From Labia minor (lineage: Eukaryota; Arthropoda; Insecta; Dermaptera; Spongiphoridae), in contig OY720344.1 in NCBI GenBank assembly GCA_963082975.1, positions 76,124,053 to 76,188,052 on the forward strand: DNA of 64,000 bases, written 5' to 3'. Shown one piece after another: positions 1-11,838 of this stretch. Every line of letters begins with the position of its first letter. Position 1 is the first letter of the stretch. Position numbers and translations under genes: made by a program. A model generated the notes under the pieces. That model saw nothing but the letters and a program-made list of their open reading frames with translations, made no database searches and was not told the origin of the DNA.

Positions 1-48
1 AATGATCATGCCCTTTTGGACGTCGGATAAATCGCTTCGTTTCTGCAT
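1..48 (-). CDS. Tc1-like transposase, N-terminal fragment (partial)
   Basis: Sixteen codons are visible, MQKRSDLSDVQKGMII. This matches the usual opening of Tc1-family transposases (M-G/K-RSDLS-x-x-x-KG-x-I-V/I), which leads into the paired-like helix-turn-helix that binds the terminal repeats. The protein would be the cut-and-paste transposase acting in the nucleus. The frame is open to the window edge, so the DD34E catalytic domain cannot be judged. The start is supported by its distance from the terminal repeat at 122-152. Because other Tc1/mariner pieces in the window are decayed, this one may also be dead. Confidence 0.7.
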   Translation of the reverse strand, partial: MQKRSDLSDVQKGMII

Positions 49-152
49 TATGCCACACACCCAACTGTACTGTGCTATATATATACTGTGATTGGTTATT
101 TAACTCTGACGTGGAAAGTACGTGGTGGTCACATTAATGTGACTGGACTGTG
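1..152 (-). mobile_element. Tc1-like DNA transposon, 5' end (cut by window edge)
   Basis: Read on the minus strand, the element starts at 152 next to a TA dinucleotide (153-154). Its terminal repeat reads CACAGTCCAGTCACATTAAT and continues GTGACCACC, a type I know from Tc1-like elements. About 75 bases later a transposase start codon opens at 48 and runs off the left edge. The TA flank, terminus and coding start agree in orientation, so this is the upstream end of a Tc1/mariner-superfamily element. Whether the rest is intact cannot be seen. Confidence 0.75.
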
Positions 153-154
153 TA

Positions 155-2526
155 TTTATCTATGTTTAATTAATCTTAGAAATATTGTGCTTAAAATTTT
201 TATGAAATTCACGTATTTTTGAGGTGAAGAATCCGAGAAAATACGAGAAAAAATATTTTAATAATTTATTTTTCTTAAAAGTAATTAATAAAAAATGTCA
301 GTCATTAAATATTCAAATCAAAATATTACAATGAATCAGCTGGCTTTGGAAAACATTATATCTATATGGATGTTACCGTTTTAACATAATAATTTACATA
401 TATAATTTTTTTTAAAATTATAATTAAAAATAATTGATTTCAATTAAAATATTTAATAAATATGAATTAAAAAAATAATAAATTTTAGAATAAATTAAAT
501 AATTTAAATAATATGATTATTAGAAATAAAAATAAAAATGCATATTACATTATATTTTCAGATGTAACATTAATTTCTGTGTTTTTGAAAAAAAAAAACA
601 TTTATTGTGTAGTTACAAGAAAATAAAAGTTAAATGGAGGATATTTATGATGTTCAGTTCAATCAATTCCTTATTATCCCCAGATTGACCCGTAATATTC
701 TTAAAACATAATTTTGGAAATTTTTTAAGTACCATCTCTGTGATAAAGTGAACGTCGTACTATGTATGTATCTATAAAAGATTGTGGAGCCTTCATACTG
801 TGAAACAGGTTAACCGAGAGTTTCACAACCTCATATCTTCCATGTGGAAGAGGCGGATAATCTCTATATAGGAGTAATATGGGAATTGTATTTTTAAGTA
901 TATTATAATATAAAATCTTCAATTTAATATTTGACGATTAAAAAAATATACCTTCTTACTTTCTTACACATATTTAACTTGATTCTTATAAAATTAAGAT
1001 AATAATTCCTTTTTCTATAAGATCCCTTTAGTATTTTTTATTCCTTTAGAAAAGAGTAAAGAGTATAAAAAAAAAGTTAACTTTGTAATCTCTTTCAAAA
1101 CGAGTCGTTTTTTTATGGTTGTTTGTATTTTAATTTTGTTACCTGAATAAATCATATACGTAAGATATTGTAACATTTTGAAAATAATAACTTTTCTATT
1201 ATCTACGTAAATGTTATCTTAAATAATTGAATATATATTTTATTATTTAGCTTCTCCTTATCAAATACTCAGAACAAACGAGAGACGAGATAAGCTTTTA
1301 AAGATTCACTTTAAAAAGATGTTGATTCTTTCAAAAACTTAATCTTAACGAACATTCAAAGTTTGGATGGGTAGACATCATGTTTATAGATTCCATTATA
1401 TACGTTTAACATGTTATTTGAAACCCGGTTAAAATTTCTTAAACTGATCTTTTCTCATCCAAATTCACTCACTTCTTTGATTAAAGACCTTTCACATAAT
1501 TATTCAAGAGAGGAATGAATAAAATTATTTAAAATCATATTATAAATTAAATTACTGTACTTATTTAAACGGATAAAGGGAACATTTAACAAAGTAATAT
1601 AATGTATTTTAATTATTAACTTTCTCCTTTAATAAGTATACATATTTAATGAACAACTCCGAGAAATAATATGAATACATTTAATTCAATTAATAAATAA
1701 AAAATATAATCTTTATTGATGTTCAAACACAAATATCATTTAATCTTAAATTCATTTTGAACATTTTATAACAATAATAAAATTTAAACAGAAAGTTTTA
1801 TATTCTTATAATGTTTATCTAATTTGCCATAAAGCGATATTTTAAACTAACAAGAAAACTACTAAAATTGAAACTATGAAAACAACTACATGAAAGATAA
1901 CTTTTAATTAAATTAGATACTTTGATTTTATCTTATCTTTAATAATAATGAAAAAAACTTTACAGAATTTGTTAAATATCAACATTTTATAAATATTTAT
2001 ATATTTTGAGTGCATATGTTTATTTTTGGAAAAGAACCATTTTTTTTTTATTCTAAAAAGTAAATCTGATATTCGGTTTTATTGTTAAATATTAACTATA
2101 TAATTAAATATATGGATACTTTTTAAAATGAAAAAAATGCAAATACTTATCAGATTAATAGCCAGATTTTTTATATTTAATTTGAATATGTATATAAAAA
2201 ATTATATAAAAATAAACAGCACAAACAATGTTCCTAAATAAACAATTGAAATGTTTGATGTTTTGATATTCTTTATAGAGATTAAATATTTGTTGTTTTT
2301 TTTTGATTTTTGGTTTAAACCATGCTACTAGTTACATATCTTTTTTTCATTTTTTATATTTTATTTTATATTGATTTTATTAAAATATAAATTATATGAA
2401 CTTGGCCAGAATCTATTTCCCTATCTCAAGTTCGGCAGTCCAGGACTATAACTATAACCAAGCAGATAAAAATAATCAAATTAATTATAAGATCAAGAAT
2501 TTTATATATATATATATATATATATA
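155..2526. other. AT-rich non-coding stretch
   Basis: I find no supported gene. The sequence is very AT-rich with many A/T homopolymers and short TA tracts. Positions 720-860 are less AT-biased and hold an open minus-strand frame of 65 codons, but I recognise no family and see no convincing splice sites. A TA run at 2503-2526 abuts the next transposon. Confidence 0.6.
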
Positions 2527-3193
2527 TGTCGTAGACAAATGGAAATTTTAGGAAAATAGTATTTGCCTCGCCAAATAGCTTCAACTATTATTTCATTTAA
2601 TTTGACTCTGAAAATAGCATTTTCTTAAATAAAAGTCATTTGTCTAAATTTTTGTTAGTCAAATAGCTTTAAATATTACAATACCCAATTTCAAAATTAT
2701 TCAAAAAATTTTTTGTTCTTTATTGTATATTTATCTAACTTTAGCTTGCCATAACTTCAGTGCAATTTTAAGTTCTAAATTAATGTAAATGTCAAAATAA
2801 AAATCCGTTTGATATAAATAAAATAAATAAATGATAAAAATCCAAAGATGTACCAAATGGTGGAATATTTTCTGAGGAATTTTTAGATAATCTACCCAAT
2901 ATCATTGAAGAAAAATTACCCAGTACATCAAATGATATAATTTTTCCAAAATTATTAGAAAAAAATGATTGTGAAGAGGACATTATAACAAATCAAATAA
3001 AATCATATGAAGGACAATTAAAAGCGGCCGAATTAATGGAAAATAAAAGTAATGCTATTTGCCCAACAAAGATTTAGCCAAATGGCTTATGTCTAGACAA
3101 ATGCTATTTTCCTAGTCAAATTGAAATGAAATAATAGTTGAAGCTATTTGGCTAAATGGCTTTTGCCTAGGCAAATTGCTAATGCCTACGACA
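2527..3193. mobile_element. Long-TIR DNA element, family H copy 1 (GTCGTAGGCAAAT ends)
   Basis: Positions 2527 to about 2690 and about 3050-3193 are inverted copies of each other. Both ends read GTCGTAG(G/A)CAAAT inward, then share blocks such as GCCAAATAGCTTCAACTATT and ATTTCATTT-AATTTGACT. The terminal repeats are about 130-150 bp and themselves contain iterated AAATAGC/TTTGCC words, including the palindrome TTTGCCTAGGCAAA. Flanking bases are TATA-like, so the target duplication cannot be resolved. A second copy lies at 35811-36731. I do not recognise the superfamily; long TIRs would fit a Mutator-like or fold-back element. Confidence 0.75.
2838..3077 (+). CDS. Unidentified ORF fragment inside family H element
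   Basis: Seventy-nine codons are open between stops, starting KSKDVPNGGIFSEEF and ending in the right terminal repeat with SNAICPTKI and a TAG. The translation is acidic and Lys/Glu-rich with a coding look (EEKLPSTSND, YEGQLKAAELMENK). There is no ATG at its start, so it is a fragment or an exon. It sits between the terminal repeats, so it is either a remnant of the element's own protein or a captured host exon. Family H copy 2 has AT-rich filler plus a SINE in place of this segment. I recognise no domain. Confidence 0.4.
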   Translation, partial: KSKDVPNGGIFSEEFLDNLPNIIEEKLPSTSNDIIFPKLLEKNDCEEDIITNQIKSYEGQLKAAELMENKSNAICPTKI

Positions 3194-3254
3194 TATATAT
3201 TATGATTTCGAGATCTAATGTCATTTCAGCCGTAATAGATGTTATATATCTTAT

Positions 3255-3335
3255 TAACCAATTATTTTAAATTTTTGAGGTTTGGAAGGTTTGAACCATC
3301 ATCCTCAAGTTCTGTAGCTCACGCTTTTACCGTTT
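3255..3335 (-). repeat. Decayed tRNA-derived SINE-like fragment
   Basis: On the minus strand the segment reads GGTAAAAGCGTGAGC, then AGCTACAGAACTTGAGGA, then GGTTCAAACC. The spacing and the last block resemble Pol III A and B boxes of a tRNA-derived head. A similar piece, sharing AGCTACAGAA, GAGG and AAACCT, lies on the plus strand at 52978-53035. No tail or target duplication is evident. Confidence 0.4.
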
Positions 3336-4660
3336 GATTTACTATTAAATTGTTTCTATAATTTCAATACAAATCAGGTCCTTGCCCTGATTTTAAATAT
3401 AATCTATATAAAAATTATTTCTACAGCTAAAAATTAATTGAATTTAATATATATAAAAATAATGATTTACTTAAAAATATAAAGTAAAATAAATATGCCG
3501 AATATAGAATAGATCAAAATTGAAAAAAATAATTTACTTAATTAAGACTTATTTACTTAAAATTGAATAATTAATTTAATTGATATTAAAGTTATATTTG
3601 AATATGATTTGAATAAAATTTATTATGTTTATTTAATATGAAATGTTTTAAATATTGTAAGTGCAATGCTTAAACCATATTTTTATCTATTGAAATATTT
3701 TATTTCTATTAAATGTCAGTACAATTTTATTTTAACAAGCACATTCAATTTATTCACTTAAAAAGCCATTAACTTTTTTCCTAAAATCATCGTAAATAAA
3801 TATATTTTCTTTTATATTAAAGATTAATTAAATTCTAAATTATTAATGAAAATGCAAATCCATACTAAGCATATTTTAAATAAAATTATTATTGAATAAA
3901 ACTGACTCGAAGATAGAAAGGAACAATTGTCCCTCCTAATGTTTAGAATGAGTCATTTTGAATAGAATGAAAATTGAAAACTAAGCTTACAACGTTGAAT
4001 ACATTGAAAAGCTAAACAACAGTTTTGTTTTGTTAAATGATGAATGCATGCATGTCGAATAAGCATTAAACACCGTGATTTTCAAATTAAATCACATCTG
4101 AAAATATATACTTATATTTTGATCAGGTTAATTATTTTTTCCTTAACACTATTTATTTACTTACTAACTGAATTAAAAACATTTCCATATCCAAATTAAC
4201 CGAAAAGGTATAATTTCTCTTGGGATTACTAGCTAAATCTTGAAAAAATGATCTAAATAATAAAAAACTTTTCACCTTTTGATTCATATAAGTTGTAAGT
4301 CAATAATAATAATACGTCGAATTGTTCTGGGAAATAAAATCGATATATAAAGTCATTTAAAAATATCTCAAAATATTGTTGGTATTTAGAGACGCAGAAT
4401 CTGATCAAAATTTCCATTGAGAATTATATATATAAAACATTAAAAATATTTGTATATGTGTATATTATGCTTAAATGATATTTTTAATTATTTTATTTAT
4501 TTTGGCTATAATTAATTTATATGTACACACTATTTTTAATATTTTAAAATAAGCACTAACAAATTTAATAACAATGTAACACAATTTTTTTTGTACTTTT
4601 ATTTTATTAATTAATTTCTTTTTATTTAAAAATTAATTATAACTATTATTTAGGAATCCT
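3336..4660. other. AT-rich non-coding stretch
   Basis: Plain AT-rich DNA. I see no gene, no inverted repeat of note and no complete repeat copy. Confidence 0.6.
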
Positions 4661-4700
4661 TTTTTACCGACCGACGATAGTAAGGGAGGTATTGTTGGTT
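4661..4700 (+). repeat. Isolated terminus of family G element
   Basis: TTTTTACCGACCGACGATAG followed by TAAGGGAGGTATTGTT is the end sequence of the G family seen in full at 27336-27988 and 41808-42419. Only the first 40 bases are present here; the rest of the element is absent. Confidence 0.65.
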
Positions 4701-7291
4701 CTTACTTTTAACTGCTCCGTCAATTTTTCTTTTAATCAGTGCTGTCTAACTTTATTAAACTTAAGAACCACCATTCTAGACAATAATTTTGACGAGATAA
4801 CTTTTTTACAGCGTAATATCAAACTTCACTCAATTGTAATCTTAAAGGATTTATTATATTCAAAACTAATCATATTGAAGGAAATTTCAACAATTTTTAT
4901 GTTGATATAAATTTAGGATGGTTAGTAATAATAAGGATTTAAGTATTCAAACATAGTTGCAACTGAATTATTTTATTAATAGATAATCGAAAAGATCTTA
5001 TCTTAAAATGATGATTATTAATTATGATAAAGTAACAAAATATATTTTTTATGACATCTCAATTAAAAATTGTTATTGGTGAAAAATGTATAAATTCTCT
5101 AGCAAGATAATGTGGCGTAGATTTCTGCCCTCTCCCCTAAAAGATGAACATTTGCCTCCTTCTCACGCATTCACAAAATATATTTTCAATAAAATTTCAT
5201 TTTGGCTTTCAATTGGTTAAGCATGTGGAGGTATTTTAATTATCTTTAATATACCTTAAGTATCATGATTTTGAATAAAAACAATACAAATTTAATAAAC
5301 AATTTTAATTTGTAAAAATGTGTTAAAATATTTATTTAACTATTTAAAATATCAAAAAATCAAAGTACTATTAATAAATAAATTGTTTATTAGCATATTT
5401 ATATTTTTTGAAGAGATAATCGAATATAAATAGAATGAACTTCAAAATTTGCCACCCCTTCAGATTGCCGCGTTCCCCCTTTGGCTACTTCACTAAGATT
5501 AGATCGAAAATAATTAAATTATAAAAAGAGTTTGTAGAATTGATATTTTCACAAAGCAAATAATGTTAAAAAATGTTCCATATTATTGAAAATGTTTTTC
5601 TTTCCTTGATACATTCAAAATAATAAAAATCAAATAAAAGTAATTTGATTTTATTTAGTAACATTTTTGTATTATATAGAAATCTTTTATCTTTCGGTTG
5701 GAGCTACTCTTTGGATTGAAAACTCTCCCTCTCGATAATGAAAGAACAAATTTTAATAGCTTTTAGAGAGCTTAAAATCAACTTGTCAAGCTTAGTGAAT
5801 CTGTTTTACCGTCGAAAAGATCTCACCTCTACTATTTTTATCCATGAGCGAGTTTTCTAATACCTTTACCTGTCCCATCAACCTTGTTAAGTCGATTGAA
5901 TATTCAAAGATTAAAAGACAAAAAAAAAAAATTTAACAACCCCTCAAAAGAGAAAGTTGTAACAATTCTAGAAACAACCAATGAAAGATTAAAAAAAAGA
6001 AAAAAATTGAACTGAACTCATTAACTTTCTATGTAATGAAGTTAACTTTTAGGAAACTATTAGATTACTAGAGTTTTATCTTTTTCATCTCGTTCCAGAC
6101 GATTAATTGGATCGTTTGAAAGACCCTCTAACTACAAGTATAATAAATAAGCTAGGATTAATTATTTTAAGAGTGAAAAGTAAAAACAAAAACAAGTAAA
6201 ATATAAATAATCGAATTTAACAAAAATCCATTTAAAAGTATCAATAATATCCTTATAATCTATTTATAAATAGCTTTAGTGAATGAGACATCATATTAAA
6301 TAATAATTTAGTGATAAATAGTAATAACATTTATTTCTCTACTCTAAAGAATATCTTATTGGAATATTTAATGAATAATAATTTCTAAATTCTTGAAAAT
6401 GGATTCTAGAGAAATATGTAAAAATTTTGTGACTTTATTATCCCATATTGTATAGACATCCCATATAATACATGTGACTTATAACTTATTATACTAGCAA
6501 AAATTGTATGTTAGTATATATATATATATATGTTTGTTTGTGTATATATATTTGAGATATTTTATCCAGTTAACGATTTTTTAAATTCACACAATAGATA
6601 ATTTTTAATAAGAAAAATCTATATGATATTCTATATCTATCTATATTGTCAACAGCGGCATTAGTACCCCTTCACAAAGACAGTTTCCTTATACAATTAT
6701 ACATATCAACAATTATAAATGAAGAAACTTTAAATATTATTTCTTTTATTTAAAGAAACGTTAAATGAATAGCAATTCTTATAAAATGTTTTATACAAAA
6801 TTACAAAAAAGAAATTGATTGATATTTTCTCTTCATAAATAGAGACAGAAATGAAATTATAAAATAATTATAGTAGAAAGAATTTATTATAAACGTTCCA
6901 ACAAATTTATCAATATTTTCAGCCAAACCCATGATAATCTTAAAACAATGTTCACAGTCCATAAAGATATTTTTTTAAAAATACTGAGCTTTATAAAAAG
7001 GTAGATATATTTTATTAAGTTTATATCTCTGAAACAATATAATTTCTATCAGTAAAACGCAGTAAGTCAAAATCCTAACATTGACTTTTGCTCACATACT
7101 CTAACAATCTAATCAGAATCCTAAAAATTTCCTCATAAAATGGGTACCAAAAAAACACCGGAACTTCGAGACTCAAATCTCATAATAAAACGTGATAATA
7201 ACTCGGAATTAACTATATTTATATATATATTCAGATAGTTTTAATGTTGACGAAAAATAATTGTATGTATATATATATATATATATATATA
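4701..7291. other. AT-rich non-coding stretch
   Basis: I find no gene. Two less AT-rich patches (5120-5180 and 5440-5510) contain TTTGCC and CCCC words that may be old DNA-transposon debris, but I cannot assign them. A TA microsatellite lies at 7267-7290. Confidence 0.5.
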
Positions 7292-7350
7292 CAGCGGCGT
7301 CGGACCGGGGGGGGCGGACCCCTCAACATAATAGACACGCTACGCCACTG
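7292..7350. mobile_element. Miniature hAT-like element, 59 bp
   Basis: The ends are CAGCGGCGTCG and CTACGCCACTG, imperfect inverted repeats (9 of 11 pair) of the CAGTGGCGTAG type common in hAT MITEs. Both sides are TATATATA, so an 8-bp target duplication is possible but hidden in the microsatellite. Between the ends is a G8 run followed by CGGACCCCTC. It is far too short to code. Confidence 0.6.
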
Positions 7351-8847
7351 TATATATATACATACATACATTTTATATATTTTAATATGAATTTCTCTTT
7401 TTTGTCAAACAATTTATTTTATTTACATTAATACATTTTTCTTAAAATATTTATTAAATGATAAATTAATCATTCAAATCAAATTTATAAAAATGGCACT
7501 GCTTTCATCAGTTAATTGGTATCATTCCAATAAAAACAATTTTGTTATCCAATTTAAAATAATTTAATTTTTCTTTGCTTTTGTGAATATGAATTCTTTT
7601 TTTTTATTCCTCCATAACTAACCAATAAACTTTTTAAATAAAAATCATACCTGGATGGGTCTCTTTTTATTTTATTCTTGTTTTAAACTGCATGAGATGC
7701 CCTATCCATAGAAATCTTAACCTTTATGTCTGATCGAAGAGGAAGAGTTGGAAACGAGTCCTGGAGACAGGAAGGCCTAATGGGCCCGAGGGTGTATAGG
7801 TTACAACCCCCTTGCTATTGTACTCTGTATCGGTGGACGCAATATAAAAGAAAACATAACTTTTCGTTTAAAGAGCGATTCCTTTTATAAAATCGTTTTC
7901 TACTAAACATCTATTTTTATTACTTCAATAAAAAAATTGATTCTTGCGATGAATCAAAAAAAAAAAAAAAAAAAAAAAAGAAAAGAAAATACATAAGGGA
8001 TTTTTCTTCATGGAACTTTAAATAAAGTTTCAAAAATAATCGTTTTATTTATTATCAACATTCGAAGATATCTTTGAAGAATAATAAGAATTATAAAAAA
8101 AAAATCATTCTTTTTATTATAATAATATAAATATTTAAATTCTTTCCTTTTCATTTTTTTTTATATCATAAATTATCCAGGAGTGATATCAGTTTTAATA
8201 AAAAGTAACTTCGCATTATATTGATGGTGATTAAATTAAAGAATTCAGTAAAGAGGAAGTGAAAAATTATTGAGAGAACTTTTTAAAATGAATATATGGT
8301 GAATTTTTAATAGAATAATATTTATATAAGAGAATTCATTTTCTCTACCACATTAACCGCGTTGTTTAATAAAATTATTTAACTGCTTTTAAAATAAATT
8401 TAACAACCCAAAAGGAATGTTTCATTAAATTCTTTATTTCTTGCACTCTATTATTTATGACCCTGTTTCTTGTCTACTTCTACAACATCTGAAAATGACA
8501 TCTTATAGCCTGTGATAATTCTTATGAAAATAATTAGTTCAATACAATTAATATATATATATATATATATATATAGTATATATAAATAAAACTTGATTAA
8601 ATAAGACATTTGAACCGATTAATATGTGAACCCAATATACAATAAAGTCATCATTGTTCAGGAAAATAATCACTTTAATATAATTTATTTTTAATTAAAT
8701 ACATATATTTATATATATAATCGCTCTCCTGTTGGCTAATGCATGTTTCTTCGAATCTCTCAAATCCATATTAAATACGTAGTAAGCAGTAAAATCTTTT
8801 AAATTTAATATTGCCAGACATAGTAAATTTAAACAAACTATTTAATT
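7351..8847. other. Non-coding stretch with one GC-richer patch
   Basis: Mostly AT-rich. Positions 7670-7855 are more balanced (GGAAGGCCTAATGGGCCCGA, ACTCTGTATCGGTGGACGCA) and look like repeat-derived or exonic material, but I cannot match them to a family and no frame stays open convincingly. An A-run of about 22 bases lies near 7957-7979 and a TA run at 8550-8575. Confidence 0.5.
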
Positions 8848-9087
8848 CAGGCTTGTCTAAAGTGCGGCCTCCGGGCTACATGCGGCCCAAACGCAAATTA
8901 TGAAAATATTTAAATTTTTTCAATATGGTTCTTTAAAAAAAAAAGGTAAAATTACTTTTGGATCAGACTTTTAAATATTTCCGACTTTTTTAAATTTTTT
9001 CAACATGGTTCTAAAAAAAAGGTAAAATGCATAATTTTTTTGTAATGTGGTCCTCGAATGGTCATGGTCATAGTTTAGACACCCCTG
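8848..9087. mobile_element. hAT MITE with 8-bp TSD and shared internal module
   Basis: The element runs from CAGGCTTGTCTAAAGTGCGG to TAGTTTAGACACCCCTG, the widespread CAGGGGTGTC-TAAA hAT terminus. The target duplication ATTTAATT is exact at 8840-8847 and 9088-9095. At 240 bp it cannot encode transposase. Its middle (about 8911-9045) holds two copies of a unit with TTCAA(T/C)ATGGTTCT, GGTAAAAT and GATCAGAC. The same unit occurs in the MITEs at 43905-44132 and 56382-56686. Confidence 0.9.
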
Positions 9088-9151
9088 ATTTAATTGCTCA
9101 ATATATATATATATTGATGTTGGTTTAGGTTTTCGTGAATGTTATTATTAT

Positions 9152-9312
9152 TATTACTATCAGATTTATCAGGGATATAATCACATATTTTTGTGAAATT
9201 GTTTTCTCGACGTTTCGGCACCTTGAAAATGGCGCCAAAATGGGTGCCGAAACGTCGAGAAAACAATCTCACAAAATACGTGATTATATCCCTGATAAAT
9301 CTGATAGTAATA
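9152..9312. repeat. Near-perfect palindrome of Penelope-like ends
   Basis: Two inverted arms of about 70 bases (from TACTATCAGATTTATCAGGG inward) meet around 9225-9240. The right arm carries CTTGAAAA, then the stem GGCGCC/GGTGCC, then GAAACGTCG, which is the layout of the hammerhead-like motif at Penelope-like retroelement ends (CTGAnGA-stem-GAAAC). The left arm is its mirror, starting CGACGTTTCGGCACC. Palindromic terminal repeats are known for Penelope-like elements; that this is one is my inference. Confidence 0.55.
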
Positions 9313-9427
9313 TATATATATATATATATTACTTATGAAAAATAAAATTAAAGTTAAAAATATTAAATTTAATAATAATAATTTTTATTATAGTAACTGC
9401 TAAATTTTCAAATTGTTCCATCTACGC

Positions 9428-9658
9428 CAGGCTTCTCAAAGTAGTCTCCGCAGGGGGCCCGTGGAATTTCGAAAAATGTGACACATAAATATTAATAATT
9501 AAATAAGGTCATTGTTAACATCAGTAAATGCATGTATTGACTAGTAAAAGTTTCCATATAGAAATTTAAAATTATAAATTTAAGCAATCTAAACTAAAAA
9601 AAAATAGAGGGGCCGTAACATATTGATTTGCGTTCTAAGAAAAGTTTGAGAAGCTCTG
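9428..9658. mobile_element. hAT MITE with near-perfect 8-bp TSD
   Basis: Ends are CAGGCTTCTCAAAGTAGTCT and AAAAGTTTGAGAAGCTCTG. The flanks are ATCTACGC (9420-9427) and ATCTACAC (9659-9666), a target duplication with one change. Inside the left end is GCAGGGGGCCCGTGG and inside the right end GGGGCCG. It is non-autonomous at 231 bp. Confidence 0.85.
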
Positions 9659-10043
9659 ATCTACACTATTATCAACTCTTCTGCTGATGGTGCAACAACC
9701 GAAATGTGAAATTACCAAATATGTATATCATGCCATTTGATTATCTCTGTGTATATGTATATAAAGAATTAGAAGTCAGAAATTAAATGGAAGAGTTTCA
9801 TGATCGAGAGAGTTGGAAGAATATAATTGTGTGATTCAGCCAAGAAATTTCAATTTCGTAGTATTATACTATAGAGGTTGAGTGAATCCTTATCAACTCT
9901 ATTCAAAATTTGTAAACTTATAAAAAAATTTCATATTAAGTTCAAAATTTATATTAATGCAAAATCTAATGTACTCTCCGTACTATACTAGAAATATTTT
10001 TTAATTTATTCCTTGATTAGTAATTTTTATTTAATTGTTTTAG

Positions 10044-10261
10044 TTTAAAAGAAAGAAAGATTGTTTATTTGCCAACTCAACGTTACGGTTTAGTTCATGA
10101 TCCAATTATTTGGACAAAGGAATATGCTGAAGAAAGTAAAAATAAGCTGGAGAAATTAAAGCAACATCATAAACGAAGCGTCAGGCAAAGGATAAAAATG
10201 GAATTCCAAAGAAGACGAAAAACTCGAGTCAATTCATGCATTAAAAAGGAATTAAGTTCAG
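10044..10261 (+). CDS. Internal exon of an unidentified gene (basic, helical)
   Basis: A good acceptor (TTTAATTGTTTTAG) precedes 10044 and a donor (TTCAG then GTAATAC) follows 10261. The exon is 218 bases: one base of a split codon, 72 codons, one base over. Translation starts LKERKIVYLPTQRYGLVHDP, continues IIWTKEYAEESKNKLEKLK, and has a strongly basic stretch HHKRSVRQRIKMEFQRRRK before ending IKKELSS. The second half looks like an amphipathic basic helix or short coiled coil. The codon usage and absence of stops look like a real exon, but I do not recognise the family. Its end phase (1) matches the start of the exon at 13631. Confidence 0.6.
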
Positions 10262-11479
10262 GTAATACTTAAACAATGATCAAAAGATTTTTAAAAATCA
10301 AAATTAATCATATTAATTATGTCATTTGATTTAATCTATTTCTAAACTAGCATGTAAATAAATTGTTCGAAAATTTATAATTTGAGCACTTTAAGCCACG
10401 AGAGAACAAGAGAATAAATTAAAAGGAATTAAAAAAATAAAAATATTTCCAAGTAAAAAATTATACAAAAGGTGAATTGGTTAAAAGAAATAATTAAATA
10501 ATATTATGTTGAATATTAACATCGACATGAGAATTTAATTTTTTGATTATACAGTAATATATATATATATATAAATAATAAATAAAATATTATAGCTATT
10601 TACTTGTTTTATTATTGGTATTATTGTTTCTTAGAATATTAAATAAATTTATAAAATTATTAAAAACTACCCTATTTTATTTTGAATCTTATAAAATATT
10701 GTTAATATTTAATTTATTTATATGTTATAAATACAATTATATACATATTCATGTTAGATATTTATTAATATTTGTTAAATAAATTTTAGGATTCCTAAAA
10801 ATTCATATTATGAATAAATTATTTTAGATAACAAAAACAGTATAATGAAATTTAAGTAATAAAGAGATTAACATTTTCTAAAGCAAACAATATTGTTTTA
10901 ATTGATAATTAAACCATGGAGATAATGTATTTATCTATTTAAATAACAAAAATAATTAAATCAAAATAAACTTTGATATTTTCTATATTTTCAATATAAA
11001 AATAAAGAAAAAAACCGATATATTAATAAATAAAATTACTATGGAATTGATCAAATGATCAAAAATTTAATTTTAAACATGAATCCATGATTATTTATAT
11101 ATGCCCACTTTATAAATATATTTCTCTCAACTCATTAATCTTAATATATATATAAACGTAATTAATTATAAGCAAAAATAACATTATTCCTTTATAGGAT
11201 CTTGTGAAAATTAAGGAAAGTTAAACTCTTCAATGTCTTGTTTGTTCAATTTATCTTTTCCTGTTTCTAAACAAAATTTATGTTTGAAAATTATTTTAAG
11301 TTCATCTGCAACAAAGATAAATTGCATTGACCAAGCATCTTTGACTTTATTGGCTTAAATTAGAAATGAATTATTAATCAAGAAGTTATTTCTGGAATTT
11401 TCGTTGATATATTTATATTTATTTAAATCTATCTCTAATATTCATATCCAAATGAATTTATCATAATTTTTCCATAAGT
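10262..11479. other. AT-rich intron sequence
   Basis: This is the first part of the intron between the two plus-strand exons. It is plain AT-rich DNA with a TA run near 10556-10575. I see nothing else. Confidence 0.5.
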
Positions 11480-11838
11480 ATTTATCTATCTATCATCTCT
11501 GTGGCTCTACAGAACTACTCCCACGTCCCATCCTACATTGTCCACCACTGCTTCCTTGGTTTTCCAAGTGGACGTTTCCCAATCGGATAAATATATTTTT
11601 TCACCATTCTTTCCTCTCTCAAACTAGCCACGTACCCTGCCCATCGCAGCCTTCTCGACATAACCCTAAGTATGTCTGGAGATGAATAGAGGTCATGCAA
11701 TTCCTCATTATGCAGTCTCCGTCATTCCCCGGTGACCTCATTATTCTTTGGCCCATAAATGCTGCGAAGAATCCTATTCTCAAATATTCTAAATCTACTC
11801 TTATCTCACAGGGTCGTAGCCCTTGCCTTACACCCATA
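11480..11838 (-). mobile_element. LINE 3' fragment (antisense), frameshifted RT C-terminal region
   Basis: Read on the minus strand, the segment encodes broken pieces of the region after the reverse transcriptase of many non-LTR elements: an ILRSIYGP-like box, then a LRWAGYVA-like 'WAGHV' box, then a KPRKQW-like box. At least one frameshift separates these pieces. The 3' end runs into an (ATAG)n tail at 11487-11497. Related fragments lie at 29020-29487 (plus) and 53118-53345 (minus). It is dead and 5'-truncated, as is typical. It lies antisense within the intron of the unidentified gene. Confidence 0.7.

Noticed and set aside
9090..9338. Frames on both strands across the palindrome
   Set aside because: They arise from the inverted arms and TA/AAT microsatellites; not a gene.
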